This document shows, in pieces, positions 17,809 to 26,377 of a stretch of 64,000 nt of DNA. The DNA lies in NCBI RefSeq assembly GCF_003725545.1, contig NZ_RJLN01000027.1, positions 1 to 64,000 on the forward strand. The letters run 5' to 3'. The DNA is from Micromonospora solifontis. Lineage in GTDB: Bacteria; Actinomycetota; Actinomycetes; Mycobacteriales; Micromonosporaceae. Within the stretch, counting starts at the first letter, position 1, and every line of letters starts with the position of its first letter. The notes under the pieces were generated by a model. It was not told the DNA's origin, did no database searches, and saw nothing but the letters and a program-made list of their open reading frames with translations. The position numbers were made by a program, and so were the translations under genes.

Positions 17809-18441
17809 TCAGGCGACCCCGGCCGGACGGAACTGGACGCTCACCCGGGGGCCCACCGGCCGGGCGGTCTTGGGCACGGCGTGCTCCCAGGTGCGCTGGC
17901 AGGAGCCGCCCATCACGATCAGGTCGCCGTGCCCGAGCGGGAACCGCAGGCTCTCGCCGCCGCCCCGAGGGCGCAGCAGCAGGGCCCGGGGGGAGCCGAA
18001 GGAGACGATGGCCACCATGGTGTCCGAGTGCGCCGAGCGGCCGAGCGTGTCGCCGTGCCAGGCGACGCTGTCCCGCCCCGAGCGGTAGAAGCACATGCCC
18101 GCGGTGACGAACGGCTCGCCCAACTCCGGCGCGTAGTGCCGGGTCAATGCGGCCCGGGCGGCGTCGAGGACCGGGTGCGGCAGCGGCCGCCCGGCGCCGT
18201 ACCAGCAGAGCAGCCGGGGCACGTCCACCTCGGCGTCGTACATGGTGCGGCGCTCGGCCCGCCAGGGGACCTCCCGCAGCAGGGTCTCGAAGACCTCGTC
18301 GGAGCCGGCGACCCAGCCGGGAAGGTGGTCGACCCAGGCTCCCCGGGTCAGCGGGTGCCGACGCAGCCGGCCCGCCAGCGGACCCAGCGACGGGGACGCG
18401 GTGAGGTCGAGCATCGACGGCTGGTAGGCGGTGCCGGTCAT
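17809..18441 (-). CDS. alkB: AlkB-like 2-oxoglutarate/Fe(II) dioxygenase
   Basis: A 210-residue protein with the AlkB core. H129 and D131 (WHGDTLG) and H187 (WEHAVPK) are the Fe(II) ligands; R199 and R205 (RVSVQFR) bind 2-oxoglutarate. PRLLCWYG and FNLVLVN-like elements (FVTAGMCFYRSG) match the nucleotide-recognition part. The enzyme would reverse N-alkyl damage in DNA or RNA by oxidative demethylation. It appears to be a monocistronic gene. On the minus strand TAGGGT at 18448-18453 lies 6 bases before the ATG, with no ribosome site, indicating a leaderless transcript. Confidence 0.9.
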   Translation of the reverse strand: MTGTAYQPSMLDLTASPSLGPLAGRLRRHPLTRGAWVDHLPGWVAGSDEVFETLLREVPWRAERRTMYDAEVDVPRLLCWYGAGRPLPHPVLDAARAALTRHYAPELGEPFVTAGMCFYRSGRDSVAWHGDTLGRSAHSDTMVAIVSFGSPRALLLRPRGGGESLRFPLGHGDLIVMGGSCQRTWEHAVPKTARPVGPRVSVQFRPAGVA

Positions 18442-18447
18442 CCGCTC

Positions 18448-18453
18448 ACCCTA
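18448..18453 (-). promoter_or_regulatory. -10 box for leaderless alkB
   Basis: TAGGGT on the minus strand ends 6 bases before the alkB ATG (18441). This spacing fits transcription starting at or next to the start codon. The same arrangement occurs before nsrR and three other genes in this window. Confidence 0.55.
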
Positions 18454-18608
18454 CCCGGTGATTTGGCACAGGTGTACGAGTGGCGGCAGCTCGTCGTCCG
18501 GCGGCCACCTGCCGCACACGTCGTCGTCGCCGGCCGTCGCCCCGGCCGGCCTACCGTGAGGCCGCGCCGTCCGGGCCCCCGGCGGCTGGCACTGAGGAGA
18601 GACGACCC

Positions 18609-20600
18609 GTGCAAAGCCCGACCCGCGTGCCGCCGGCACCCCGTCCGGCGGCGACCGCGGAGCGGCCCGTGCCGTCGCCGCGCCGACCGGCCCGCCGGGT
18701 CACCGTCGTCGCGTTCGGACTCGCCGCCGCCTGGCTGCTGCCCCTGCTGGCGTACGCGCTGGGCGCCGCCGCCGTGCTGCCGCCGCTGGTGCTGGCGCTG
18801 ACCGCCGGGCTGCTGCGGGCCGGCCGTACCCTGCTCGACCGGCTGGTGCTCGGCGCGGCCCTGCTGCTCGGCGCGGTCGCCGCCGCCGGGCTGCTCTTCT
18901 CCGCCTGGCCGTGGGGCCTGCACCCGGTGCCGGTGGCCGGCGCCGCCCTCACCGTCCTGCTCGGCGTGGCCGTGGCCACCGGGCGACGCCCCCGCTGGCC
19001 CCGGCCGGCCACGACCGACCTGCCGCCAGTGCTGGCGGGCGTGGTCGCGGCGGTCGCGCTCGGCTGGCCGTACCTGCGCGCGGGTGAGCTGGCCGGGCGG
19101 CTGGCGTACGCGATGATCGGCGAGGACAACAGCCGGCACCTGGCCGCCGTGGAGGGGATCCGCGCGGTCGGCGGCTACCTCTTCACCGACCCGGAGGCCG
19201 CCGCCCGGATCGCGCCGGCGGCGATGACCTGGTACCCGCAGGGCTTCCACCTCACCGCCGCGCTGCTGGACACCTTCCTGCGCTCGTCGACCGCCCCGGC
19301 CGATCCGGTCCACGCGCTCGACCACTACCTCGGCTGGGCGCTGTCCGCGTACGCCCTGCTGGTGCTCGCCCTGGTCTGGGCCGCGACCCGGATCGCCGGG
19401 CGGCAGCTCGACCCCGCGCGGACCTGGGCCGTCGCCGGCGTGGTGACCGTGCTCTGCCTCGGCTCCGAGCTGGCCCGGTTCGTGGTCTACGGCTACCCGG
19501 GCGAGACCCTCGGCCTGGCGCTGTCCGCGTTGCTGGTGGCGCTGCTCTGCCGGCCGGTCGCGGGCACCGGCACGCAGCTCTGCCTGGTCGGCGCGCTCTG
19601 CGTCGGCGTCGGCTTCGCGTACCTGATGTTCCTGCCGGTGGTGGGGCTGCTGGTGCTGGCCTGGCTGGTCCGGCAGCGCCGGGCGGTGCTGCGCCGCCCG
19701 GCGCTGCTCGCCGGGGTGGCCCTGGTGGCCGTGCCGCTGACCCCGCTGACCAGCATCGGCGGCCTGCTCAACACCGACCAGCTCGACAACGTCGCCACCG
19801 GCGGCGCGGTGGAGCCCCGCTACGACGCCCTGCTGGCGCTCACCGCGCTGGTCACCGCCGGCCTGCTCGCCGGCGGCCTGCGGCTGCCCGTGTGGCGGCG
19901 GTACGCCGGCGCGCTCGGCACCGGCCTGCTCTTCGTGCTCGGGGTCCGGATCTGGTTCCACCTGCTCGGCACCGCACCGCGCTACTACTACGGCAAGACC
20001 CTGCACCTGTTGCTGATGCTGCTGCTGGTCGGCCTCGGCGCGCTGGCCCTGCTGCTGCCCCCGCCGTGGACCACGCGCCCGGCGGCGAACGGCCTCGGCG
20101 GCGCGGCCGGCCGGCGCCCACGGCCGCTCGCCCGGCCGCTGGTGGCGGCGACCGTGGTGGTCGCCGCAGCCGGGACGGCCGGCCTGCCCCGGGGCACCGG
20201 CATCTTCGCCCAGCCGTTCGGCGACCGCAGCACCACATGGGCCTCGGCCTGGTGGTCGGGGAGGCTGGCCCGTCCGCACCCGGCCGACCTGACCGTACGG
20301 GCGCTCGCCCAGGCCCCGGCCGAGCCCGGCACGGTCACCGTGGTGGCCAGCGGAACGCGGCGCGAGGGCTACCTGTGCAGCCTCTTCCTCGCCACCCTCC
20401 AGGGCACCGCCGGGGCGTCCGGGCCGGCGTACTACAAACTGCCGTTGGCCGAGCCGGCCCGCTCGGCGGCGCTGGTGGCGGCGGTGCCCGGCCGGATCCA
20501 CGTCCTCGCCGTCGACGACGACGCCGAGGCGGTGGTGCGCGCCCTGCTCGCCGGCCGCCCCGACCTGCGCACCCGCGTCCGCCTCGACCGCCTGCACTGA
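18609..20600 (+). CDS. Large polytopic membrane protein, DUF6541-like
   Basis: A 663-residue protein with a basic Pro-rich N-terminal tail (about 35 residues) and 12 or more hydrophobic helices up to about residue 500, then a hydrophilic C-terminal domain outside the membrane (about 520-663). The region after the fourth helix, IGEDNSRHLAAVEGIRAVGGYLF, has an acidic loop like those of GT-C glycosyltransferases. The same layout recurs in the protein at 56588-58624, so both probably belong to the DUF6541 group of presumed surface-polymer transferases. GTG 18609 has GAGGAGAG upstream. The function is unproven. Confidence 0.72.
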   Translation: MQSPTRVPPAPRPAATAERPVPSPRRPARRVTVVAFGLAAAWLLPLLAYALGAAAVLPPLVLALTAGLLRAGRTLLDRLVLGAALLLGAVAAAGLLFSAWPWGLHPVPVAGAALTVLLGVAVATGRRPRWPRPATTDLPPVLAGVVAAVALGWPYLRAGELAGRLAYAMIGEDNSRHLAAVEGIRAVGGYLFTDPEAAARIAPAAMTWYPQGFHLTAALLDTFLRSSTAPADPVHALDHYLGWALSAYALLVLALVWAATRIAGRQLDPARTWAVAGVVTVLCLGSELARFVVYGYPGETLGLALSALLVALLCRPVAGTGTQLCLVGALCVGVGFAYLMFLPVVGLLVLAWLVRQRRAVLRRPALLAGVALVAVPLTPLTSIGGLLNTDQLDNVATGGAVEPRYDALLALTALVTAGLLAGGLRLPVWRRYAGALGTGLLFVLGVRIWFHLLGTAPRYYYGKTLHLLLMLLLVGLGALALLLPPPWTTRPAANGLGGAAGRRPRPLARPLVAATVVVAAAGTAGLPRGTGIFAQPFGDRSTTWASAWWSGRLARPHPADLTVRALAQAPAEPGTVTVVASGTRREGYLCSLFLATLQGTAGASGPAYYKLPLAEPARSAALVAAVPGRIHVLAVDDDAEAVVRALLAGRPDLRTRVRLDRLH

Positions 20601-20602
20601 CC

Positions 20603-20626
20603 ACGCCCGACGCCGTCGGCGTGGAT
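20603..20626. terminator. Hairpin after the membrane protein gene
   Basis: CCACGCC (20603-20609) pairs with GGCGTGG (20620-20626), starting 3 bases after the stop of the plus-strand gene and facing the convergent pseG end at 20770. The stem is short, so confidence is moderate. The remaining ~140 bp of the gap holds no gene that I can support. Confidence 0.4.
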
Positions 20627-20769
20627 CCTCGGCGTCTCGCACGGCCTGGCCCAGGTGGTGCGGATCGCGGCAGCTCGGGACGTCCGGCCCGGCCGAGGGC
20701 GCGACATGCCGCACGACGAGTCGATCTCGGACGCGCGAGGCCGCGTGCGGGCCGGCGGGGCCGGCGCGG

Positions 20770-21825
20770 TCAGTGGGGGGTGGGGGTGGCGAGCAGGGCG
20801 AGGACGGCGTCGACCACCCGAACACGGCCCCGGCCGTCCACGGTGGACCAGGCCCGGGCGGAGAGCGCGGCCCGCCGGTCGGCGGAGGTGAGCAGCCCGC
20901 GCAGCGCCTGGACCGCGTCGGCCCGGGCGGCCCGGCCGTCCGGGCCGGCGGCGATCAGCGTCGGCAGCTCGCCGAGGCCGGCCGCCACTCCCTCCCGGAT
21001 CACCCGGTGGTACGAGTCCCGCTGGTTGTCCACCACGCAGACCAGCGCCGACGGGGCGCCGAGGCAGCAGAGCTCCCAGGTGGACGTGCCGGCGGCGGAG
21101 ACCACCAGGTCCGCCTCGGCGATCATCCCGGGCAGCGTGTCGGTCGGCGGCACCAGGCGCAGGGTCTGCCCCCGGGCGGGGCGCACCGCCGCCAGCTCCG
21201 CCGCGGTCGGCTCCCGGGCGACCACCACCGTCAGCTCCATCGGCTGCCCGGTGCCGAGCAGCAGGCGGGTCAGCGGCGGGGCGGCGCCGAACGCGTCGGT
21301 GCCGCCGAAGAAGGCGAGCACCCGGGGCCGGGCGGCCGGCGTGGGCGGTCGGGGCGCCGCCGGCCGCCGGCTGAGCACCTCCCGGCGGAGCAGCGCGTAC
21401 CGGGTGCCGGCGAGCAACCGGTCGGCCGGCGCGACGGTCCGGGCGTCGAGGTTCTGGTCCAGGTACAGGTCCGCGTCCTGACCCCGGGCGTCGCCGTCCA
21501 CGATGGCCAGGGTGCGGATCCCGGCGGCGCGCAGCGCTCCGGCACAGGCCGGGTCCAGCTCGTACGAGTCGAGGACCAGCACGTCCAGCGCGTGCTCGCG
21601 GGCGGCCGCGACCAGCCCGTCCGGGGTGTCCGGGCCGGGGTGGTGCGGGATGCCCCGGGCGGCGAGCTGCCCGGCCGCCCACTCCACCCCGGCCACGCTG
21701 CCGAGCAGTGCCACGTGCGCCCCCCGGGCGAGGAACTCCTCCCCGAGGGCGACGCAGCGGACCAGGTGGCCGACCCCGCGGCGCGGTCCCGCGTCGCAGC
21801 GCAGCCCGACCCGGAGCCCGGTCAC
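20770..21825 (-). CDS. pseG: PseG-like UDP-sugar hydrolase (SpsG family)
   Basis: A 351-residue GT-B-fold protein. The N-terminal motif GVGHLVRCVALGEEF (H20) matches the catalytic-His GxGHxxR motif of PseG/SpsG. Later parts include LVLDSYELDP, LAFFGGTDAFG and ADLVVSAAGTSTWELCCLG, the nucleotide-binding C-terminal half. In pseudaminic acid synthesis this enzyme removes UDP from the 2,4-diacetamido-trideoxy sugar to free the hexose for condensation with PEP. It is the last gene of the leftward pse operon; its GTG overlaps the stop of the cytidylyltransferase gene (GTGA). The exact hexose isomer cannot be told from sequence. Confidence 0.87.
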   Translation of the reverse strand: MTGLRVGLRCDAGPRRGVGHLVRCVALGEEFLARGAHVALLGSVAGVEWAAGQLAARGIPHHPGPDTPDGLVAAAREHALDVLVLDSYELDPACAGALRAAGIRTLAIVDGDARGQDADLYLDQNLDARTVAPADRLLAGTRYALLRREVLSRRPAAPRPPTPAARPRVLAFFGGTDAFGAAPPLTRLLLGTGQPMELTVVVAREPTAAELAAVRPARGQTLRLVPPTDTLPGMIAEADLVVSAAGTSTWELCCLGAPSALVCVVDNQRDSYHRVIREGVAAGLGELPTLIAAGPDGRAARADAVQALRGLLTSADRRAALSARAWSTVDGRGRVRVVDAVLALLATPTPH

Positions 21826-22553
21826 GATTCCTCCAGCCGCTTCTGCCGGACCCCGGCGTTCAGCGCGCGCAGCGCCGGCTGGCCGGCCAGCCAGTCGGCG
21901 AGCTTGGCCAGCGGCACGCTGACGTCGCCGAAGTGGTCGGTCACCGCCCGCACCAGCGCCCAGTCCTGCTCGGTGTCCAGGGTGAGCCGCAGGTCGGAGC
22001 GGTCCGGGGTGAGGGTCACCCCGAGCACCCGGAACAGCTCCGGATGGGTGTACGCGTACGAGGTGACGTGCACCCGGTGGTGCCCGGTGGCGAGCCGGTG
22101 CAGGGCGCGCAGCGCCCCCGCGTCGATGATCTCCACGTCCACGCCTCTCGGCAGCGTACGGGCGATCGAGGTGCTGACGTAGTCGAGCCCGGGGACCGCC
22201 CGGTAGACGTCCGCGACCAGCCGGATGATCTCCGGGTCGAGCAGCGGGCAGTCGGCGGTGAACCGGGCCACCGCGTCCCCGGGGTGGGCGTCGAGCGCGC
22301 CGACGAAGCGGTCGAGCACGTCGTCGACGGGCCCACGGTGGCAGGGCACGTCGAGGCGGGCGCACTCGACGACGACGGCGTCGTCGGCCGGCTCGGTGCT
22401 GGTCGCCACCACGAGGTCGGCGAGGACACCGCTCTCCCGGGCGGCGCGGACCACCCGGCCGAGGACGCTCCGGCCGGCCAGGGGGCGCAGCACCTTGCCG
22501 GGCAACCGGGAGGAGCCCATCCGGGCCTGGACGATGCCGACGATGCGGCTCAC
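21822..22553 (-). CDS. pseF: SpsF/PseF-like cytidylyltransferase
   Basis: A 243-residue CMP-sugar synthetase-type nucleotidyltransferase of the SpsF branch. IVGIVQARMGSSRLPGKVL (residues 4-22) is the CTP-binding loop; VARFTADCPLLDPEII carries the metal-binding Asp; RLTLDTEQDWALV is a family signature near the C-terminus. It is expected to activate the nonulosonic acid as the CMP-sugar. Context (PseB, C, G, H and I homologues nearby) supports this role; SpsF proteins of Bacillus spore coat loci are the nearest named relatives. The gene overlaps both neighbours by GTGA. Confidence 0.82.
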   Translation of the reverse strand: MSRIVGIVQARMGSSRLPGKVLRPLAGRSVLGRVVRAARESGVLADLVVATSTEPADDAVVVECARLDVPCHRGPVDDVLDRFVGALDAHPGDAVARFTADCPLLDPEIIRLVADVYRAVPGLDYVSTSIARTLPRGVDVEIIDAGALRALHRLATGHHRVHVTSYAYTHPELFRVLGVTLTPDRSDLRLTLDTEQDWALVRAVTDHFGDVSVPLAKLADWLAGQPALRALNAGVRQKRLEES

Positions 22554-24376
22554 TGCTGCTCCTCCCGGACGACCCGGCGGCGCAGGGCCGCGCGCAGCCG
22601 GCGCTTCGCCGCCCGGGCGGCCCGCCGGGCCCAGCGGGCCGGGGTGATGACGAGCCGGCCCACCCGGTAGCTGACCGACCCGTTCAGCAGGTTGATCATG
22701 GCGTCGGCCCGGCGTAGTGCCCGCTCCCGGCTGGTGAGCAGGTCCTCCGTCCAGCCCAGCACCGCGCGTACCCGGCCCAGCTCCTCGCGCTGGCGCAGCC
22801 ACGCCTCGCGCAGCTGCTGCCAGCTCTCTGGGCCGGGCGGCGGCGACGTCGGTTCCAGCGCGCTCAGCTCGTCGGCGAGCTTCAGCCGGCCCTTCGCGTC
22901 CAGGCCGCGCAGCGCGGCGACGACCGCCGCCTCGATCTCCACCGCCGCGGCCACCGTGGTCCGGTCCAGCTCCCGGCCGGCCATCCCGCCGAGGACGACG
23001 GTGAGCCCGGCCAGGTCGAGGGTCGAGGACCAGGGGTGGGCGTACCCGCCGGTCAGCAGCACGGCCGCGAACCGCCACAGGCCACGGGCCAGCGCCACGT
23101 CCACCGGGAGCGGCTCGGCCGCCCGCCAGCTCGGGTCGAGCACGGCGAACCGGTCACCGGCCACCACCACGTTGTCCACTCCGGCCAGCGCCGGGGCGCC
23201 GGCGACCCGACCGTCCACGGCGGACGACTCGAGCCAGCCCGCGTACCCGGCCAGCAGGGTGCGCAGCGTGTCCAGATCCCGGCGCAGGCAGGCGTCGAGC
23301 AGCAGGGTGCGCAGCAGCCGGCCGGTCGGCACCGGCCCGGTCAGCGCGCCCGCGTCCCGGTACGCGGCGAGGCGGCTGGCGCACGGCCCGGCGGCCGGCC
23401 CGGACCGCGCCGGCGGGTCGGTGACCCGCCAGTGCCAGCCGTGCGTGGTGGCCACGACCTCCATGACGCCGACCTCGGGCGGCCCGGTCCGGGCCAGCAC
23501 CACCGGCAGGTCGGCCCGGTCGGCCCCGGTGGCGGTGTCCCGCCGGGCGAGCACCACCCAGGCCGGCGCGAGGGCGTTGCCGAGCCCGGCGTGCAGGGTG
23601 TCGACCGCGAGCCGGGCCGGGTCCTGGAGCACCGGCCGGTCCGCGTACCCGCCGGTGCAGGCGCCGTGCAGCACGGCGTCGAACAGCCCGGCGGAGGTCG
23701 CCCGGTCGAGCTCCCCGGTGGCCACCAGCGCGGTCACCGCCGCCGGGTGCGGGTAGCCGGCGAAGCTGGCGTCCGGGGTGAGGCCGGCGTCGGTGAGCCG
23801 GCCGCGCAGCTGGTCGAGGTTCGCCGGGTGGCCGGCGTGCAGCACCCCGTCGATGGTCCACGCGGCGTCGTCCCGGTCGGCGTACCACGGGGAGGCGTCG
23901 ACGATCCGGTGCAGGCCCACCGGGTTGTCCAGGCGCAGCAGCAGGGTGCCGCCGGGGCGCAGCGCGCCGGCCAGGGTGGCCAGCACCCCGTCCCAGCCCA
24001 GCCGGGCGCCCTCGACCGACTCCACCGGGTCCAGCCCGGAGCCGGCGATCACCACGTCGTACGCCTCGCCGGCCGGCAGCCCGGCGGGGCCGCCGACGAT
24101 CACCCGGACCGCGCGGTCGGCGGCGCGGTCGGCCAGCGCCACCCCGTCCAGGTGGCTGCGGAGCAGGCAGGTCACCTCGGCGTGCGCCAGCCGGTCGAGG
24201 AAGGCCGGCTCGTGCGGCCCGGCCAGCAGCACCCGGGCGCCGGCCGGCACCACGCGGGCGGCGAGCACGGCGAGCGGGCCGCCGCCGGCCGGCCCGCCGG
24301 TACGCAGGTCGGACCAGGCCAGCATCTCGCCGCCCGGCAGGCTGATCCGGTCGCCCGCGGCAGTGTCAGTCGTCAA
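22550..24376 (-). CDS. Unrecognised 608-residue protein with methyltransferase-like N-terminal domain
   Basis: Residues about 20-180 look like a degraded or divergent SAM-methyltransferase Rossmann domain: PAGARVLLAGPHEPAF, AYDVVIAGSGLDPVESVEG and LAGALRPGGTLLLRLDNPVG. The middle (200-480) has no family I can name, though DNVVVAGDRFAVLDPSW recalls a phosphotransferase-like pocket. Residues about 520-560 may form a coiled coil (ELGRVRAVLGWTEDLLTSRERALRRAD). The C-terminus is strongly basic, RRAARAAKRRLRAALRRRVV, suitable for membrane or polyanion contact. TTG 24376 has AGGAGAACGACG upstream and overlaps the previous stop by 11 bases. Its place within the pse operon implies a role in nonulosonate modification or transfer. 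Confidence 0.7.
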   Translation of the reverse strand: MTTDTAAGDRISLPGGEMLAWSDLRTGGPAGGGPLAVLAARVVPAGARVLLAGPHEPAFLDRLAHAEVTCLLRSHLDGVALADRAADRAVRVIVGGPAGLPAGEAYDVVIAGSGLDPVESVEGARLGWDGVLATLAGALRPGGTLLLRLDNPVGLHRIVDASPWYADRDDAAWTIDGVLHAGHPANLDQLRGRLTDAGLTPDASFAGYPHPAAVTALVATGELDRATSAGLFDAVLHGACTGGYADRPVLQDPARLAVDTLHAGLGNALAPAWVVLARRDTATGADRADLPVVLARTGPPEVGVMEVVATTHGWHWRVTDPPARSGPAAGPCASRLAAYRDAGALTGPVPTGRLLRTLLLDACLRRDLDTLRTLLAGYAGWLESSAVDGRVAGAPALAGVDNVVVAGDRFAVLDPSWRAAEPLPVDVALARGLWRFAAVLLTGGYAHPWSSTLDLAGLTVVLGGMAGRELDRTTVAAAVEIEAAVVAALRGLDAKGRLKLADELSALEPTSPPPGPESWQQLREAWLRQREELGRVRAVLGWTEDLLTSRERALRRADAMINLLNGSVSYRVGRLVITPARWARRAARAAKRRLRAALRRRVVREEQQ

Positions 24377-25208
24377 CGTCGTTCTCCTGGAGGTGCGCCC
24401 AGCCGAGCAGCTCACGCAGCTCAGCCGGGGCGCAGCGGTGGTCGGTGCCCAGTTCGGCGCGGGCGATCTCGACGGCGGTGGGCAGATCCACCGACTCGCC
24501 GTGCAGCTCCGGCCACTGTCGGCGGATGCGGGCGGTGCCGCCGAAGGTGGGGTCCTCGTCGGCGAGCACCATCGGGTCGCCGTAGACGGCCGGCTCGCAA
24601 CCGGCGGCGATGCCGTAGAAGATGGCGCTGGTCAGCCGGTTGGAGGCGACCCGCTGGTGCCGGCGCAACTCGGTGAGCTGCTTGTCGAGGAAGAGCGGGT
24701 CGGTGTCCCGCCACCAGTGGCCGCGGTAGCCGTGGCAGATGACCCGGAACCCGGCGCGCTCGTAGAGCCGGCGCACCCGGCGCATGCCGTACTCGTGCCA
24801 GTAGAGGCAGACCGTCACCGGGCCGGGCTCGGTGTCCCGGATCCGGGCGATCAGTTCCCGGTGGTCGCCCTTGACGTGCTGCCCCTCCCAGCCGTGGAAC
24901 GGGTACCAGATGGTGCCCTCCCGCTCCACCGGCTCCGGCTCCGGTGGGCGCAGCGCGAGCAGGTACGCGAACGGCGCCCCGGTCACCACCACGTTGCGCC
25001 GCCCCACCGCCCAGGCCCGGCGGCGGGTCTGTTCGGACCAGAGCAGGCTCGGCGTCCGCTCGACGTACGGGTGGCCGGGCGCCAGCCCGTCGCCGATGTT
25101 CCAGCCGTGCTGGACGTAGCCGTTGATCCGGGGCGGGTGCCGGTCGCCGAGCCCGCAGTAGCGGGCCAGCACGTGGGCGTGGCCGTAGAAGTGGTTGGCG
25201 TGATGCAT
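24366..25208 (-). CDS. Unrecognised protein, possible GT-B-type glycosyltransferase
   Basis: A 280-residue protein without a family I recognise. Visible features are an N-terminal His-rich segment MHHANHFYGHAHVLARYC, then INGYVQHGWNIGDGL, NVVVTGAPFAYLL and WYPFHGWEGQHVKGDH. The C-terminal half reads VTVCLYWHEYGMRRVRRLYE and RVASNRLTSAIFYGIAAGCEPAVYGDPMV, the latter like the donor-binding half of GT-B glycosyltransferases, where a glycine-rich helix contacts the nucleotide. Since it sits between PseC-like and PseF-like genes, a nonulosonic acid transferase is a reasonable guess, not a demonstrated function. ATG 25208 lies 11 bases after the pseC stop. Confidence 0.7.
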   Translation of the reverse strand: MHHANHFYGHAHVLARYCGLGDRHPPRINGYVQHGWNIGDGLAPGHPYVERTPSLLWSEQTRRRAWAVGRRNVVVTGAPFAYLLALRPPEPEPVEREGTIWYPFHGWEGQHVKGDHRELIARIRDTEPGPVTVCLYWHEYGMRRVRRLYERAGFRVICHGYRGHWWRDTDPLFLDKQLTELRRHQRVASNRLTSAIFYGIAAGCEPAVYGDPMVLADEDPTFGGTARIRRQWPELHGESVDLPTAVEIARAELGTDHRCAPAELRELLGWAHLQENDVDD

Positions 25209-25219
25209 CGGTTTCCGTC

Positions 25220-26377
25220 TCAGGCCGCGCTCGGTGCCGGCGCGCCGCGCAGCGCGGCGGTGAGGGCGTCGACCACCCGGTCCTGGTCGGCGTCGGCGAG
25301 CCCCGGGTACAGCGGCAGCGAGAGCTGCTGCGCGTAGAAGGTCTCGGCGACCGGGCAGGACCCGCGCCGGTAGCCGAGGTCGGCGAAGGCGGGGTGCCAG
25401 TGCACCGGGAGGTAGTTGACCTGCACGCCGATGCCCGCGGCCCGCATCCGGTCGTAGACCTCGCGCCGCCGCCCGTCGAGCACCCGGATCGGGTACAGGT
25501 GCCAGGCCGGCCGGGCCCACGCCCGGCGGGCCGGGAGCAGCACCCCGTCCAGGTCGGCGAGGGCCTCGTCGTACCGGCGGACCAGGCGTTCCCGGGCGGC
25601 GAGGAAGTCGCCGAGCCGGCGCAGCTGGCTGCGGCCGAGCGCGCAGAGCACGTCGGGCAGCCGGTAGTTGAGGCCGAACGCGTGCACCTCCTGGTGCCAG
25701 CCGCCCTCGTCCGGCCGGCGCTGCTCGGCGCGGTCCCGGACCAGGCCGTGGTTGCGGAACCGGCGGGCCCGCTCCAGCACCGCGGGGTCGGTGGCCGCGA
25801 CGGCCCCGCCCTCGGCGGTGGTGAGGTTCTTGGTCGGAAAGAACGAGAAGGTGGTCAGGTCGGCCAGCGAGCCGACGGGCCGGTCGTGGTAGCGGGCGCC
25901 GATCGAGTGGGCGGCGTCGGCGAGCAGCAGCGCGTCGCTGCCCGCGAGGGCCGGCCGCAGCGCGTCGTAGTCGGCCGGGTGGCCGGCGTAGTCCACCGCC
26001 GACACCACCTTCGTACGCGAGGTGACGGCCGCGGCGGCCGCCGCCGGGTCGAGGGTGAAGGTCTCCTCCTCGACGTCGGCGAAGACCACGGTGGCGCCGA
26101 GGGCCACGGCGGTGCTGGCGGTGGCGGCGAAGGTCATCGGCGACACCACCACCTCGTCGCCGGGACCGACCCCGGCCGCCGCGTACGCGGTGTGCAGCGC
26201 CGCGGTGCCGTTGGACACCACCGCGCAGCCGACCCCGCCGGTCCAGCCGGCCAGGTCGTCCTCGAACGCCGCCACCTGCGGGCCGGTGGTGAGCCAGTCG
26301 CCGCGCAGCACCTCGGCGACGGCGGCGACGTCCTCCTCGACGATGGACTGCCGGCCGTACGGGAGCATCGCCGTCAC
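25220..26377 (-). CDS. pseC: PseC-like UDP-4-keto-sugar aminotransferase
   Basis: A 385-residue PLP-dependent DegT/DnrJ/EryC1-family enzyme. YGRQSIVEEDVAAVAEVL at the start, SNGTAALHTAYAAAGVGPGD, FADVEEETFTLDP, LLADAAHSIGA and FSFFPTKNLTTAEGGAV are typical; K183 should form the internal aldimine. It transfers an amino group from glutamate to C4 of the PseB product. The GTG at 26377 overlaps the PseB stop (GTGA), like most joins in this operon; ATG 26368 would shorten it by three residues. The FFPTKNLTT form matches PseC/SpsC rather than perosamine synthases. Confidence 0.88.
   Translation of the reverse strand: MTAMLPYGRQSIVEEDVAAVAEVLRGDWLTTGPQVAAFEDDLAGWTGGVGCAVVSNGTAALHTAYAAAGVGPGDEVVVSPMTFAATASTAVALGATVVFADVEEETFTLDPAAAAAAVTSRTKVVSAVDYAGHPADYDALRPALAGSDALLLADAAHSIGARYHDRPVGSLADLTTFSFFPTKNLTTAEGGAVAATDPAVLERARRFRNHGLVRDRAEQRRPDEGGWHQEVHAFGLNYRLPDVLCALGRSQLRRLGDFLAARERLVRRYDEALADLDGVLLPARRAWARPAWHLYPIRVLDGRRREVYDRMRAAGIGVQVNYLPVHWHPAFADLGYRRGSCPVAETFYAQQLSLPLYPGLADADQDRVVDALTAALRGAPAPSAA

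Noticed and set aside
18438..20825. 795-residue minus-strand frame opposite the membrane protein gene
   Set aside because: Composition is Gln/Arg/Gly/His-rich throughout without folding signs, while the plus strand encodes a coherent polytopic membrane protein with a ribosome site.
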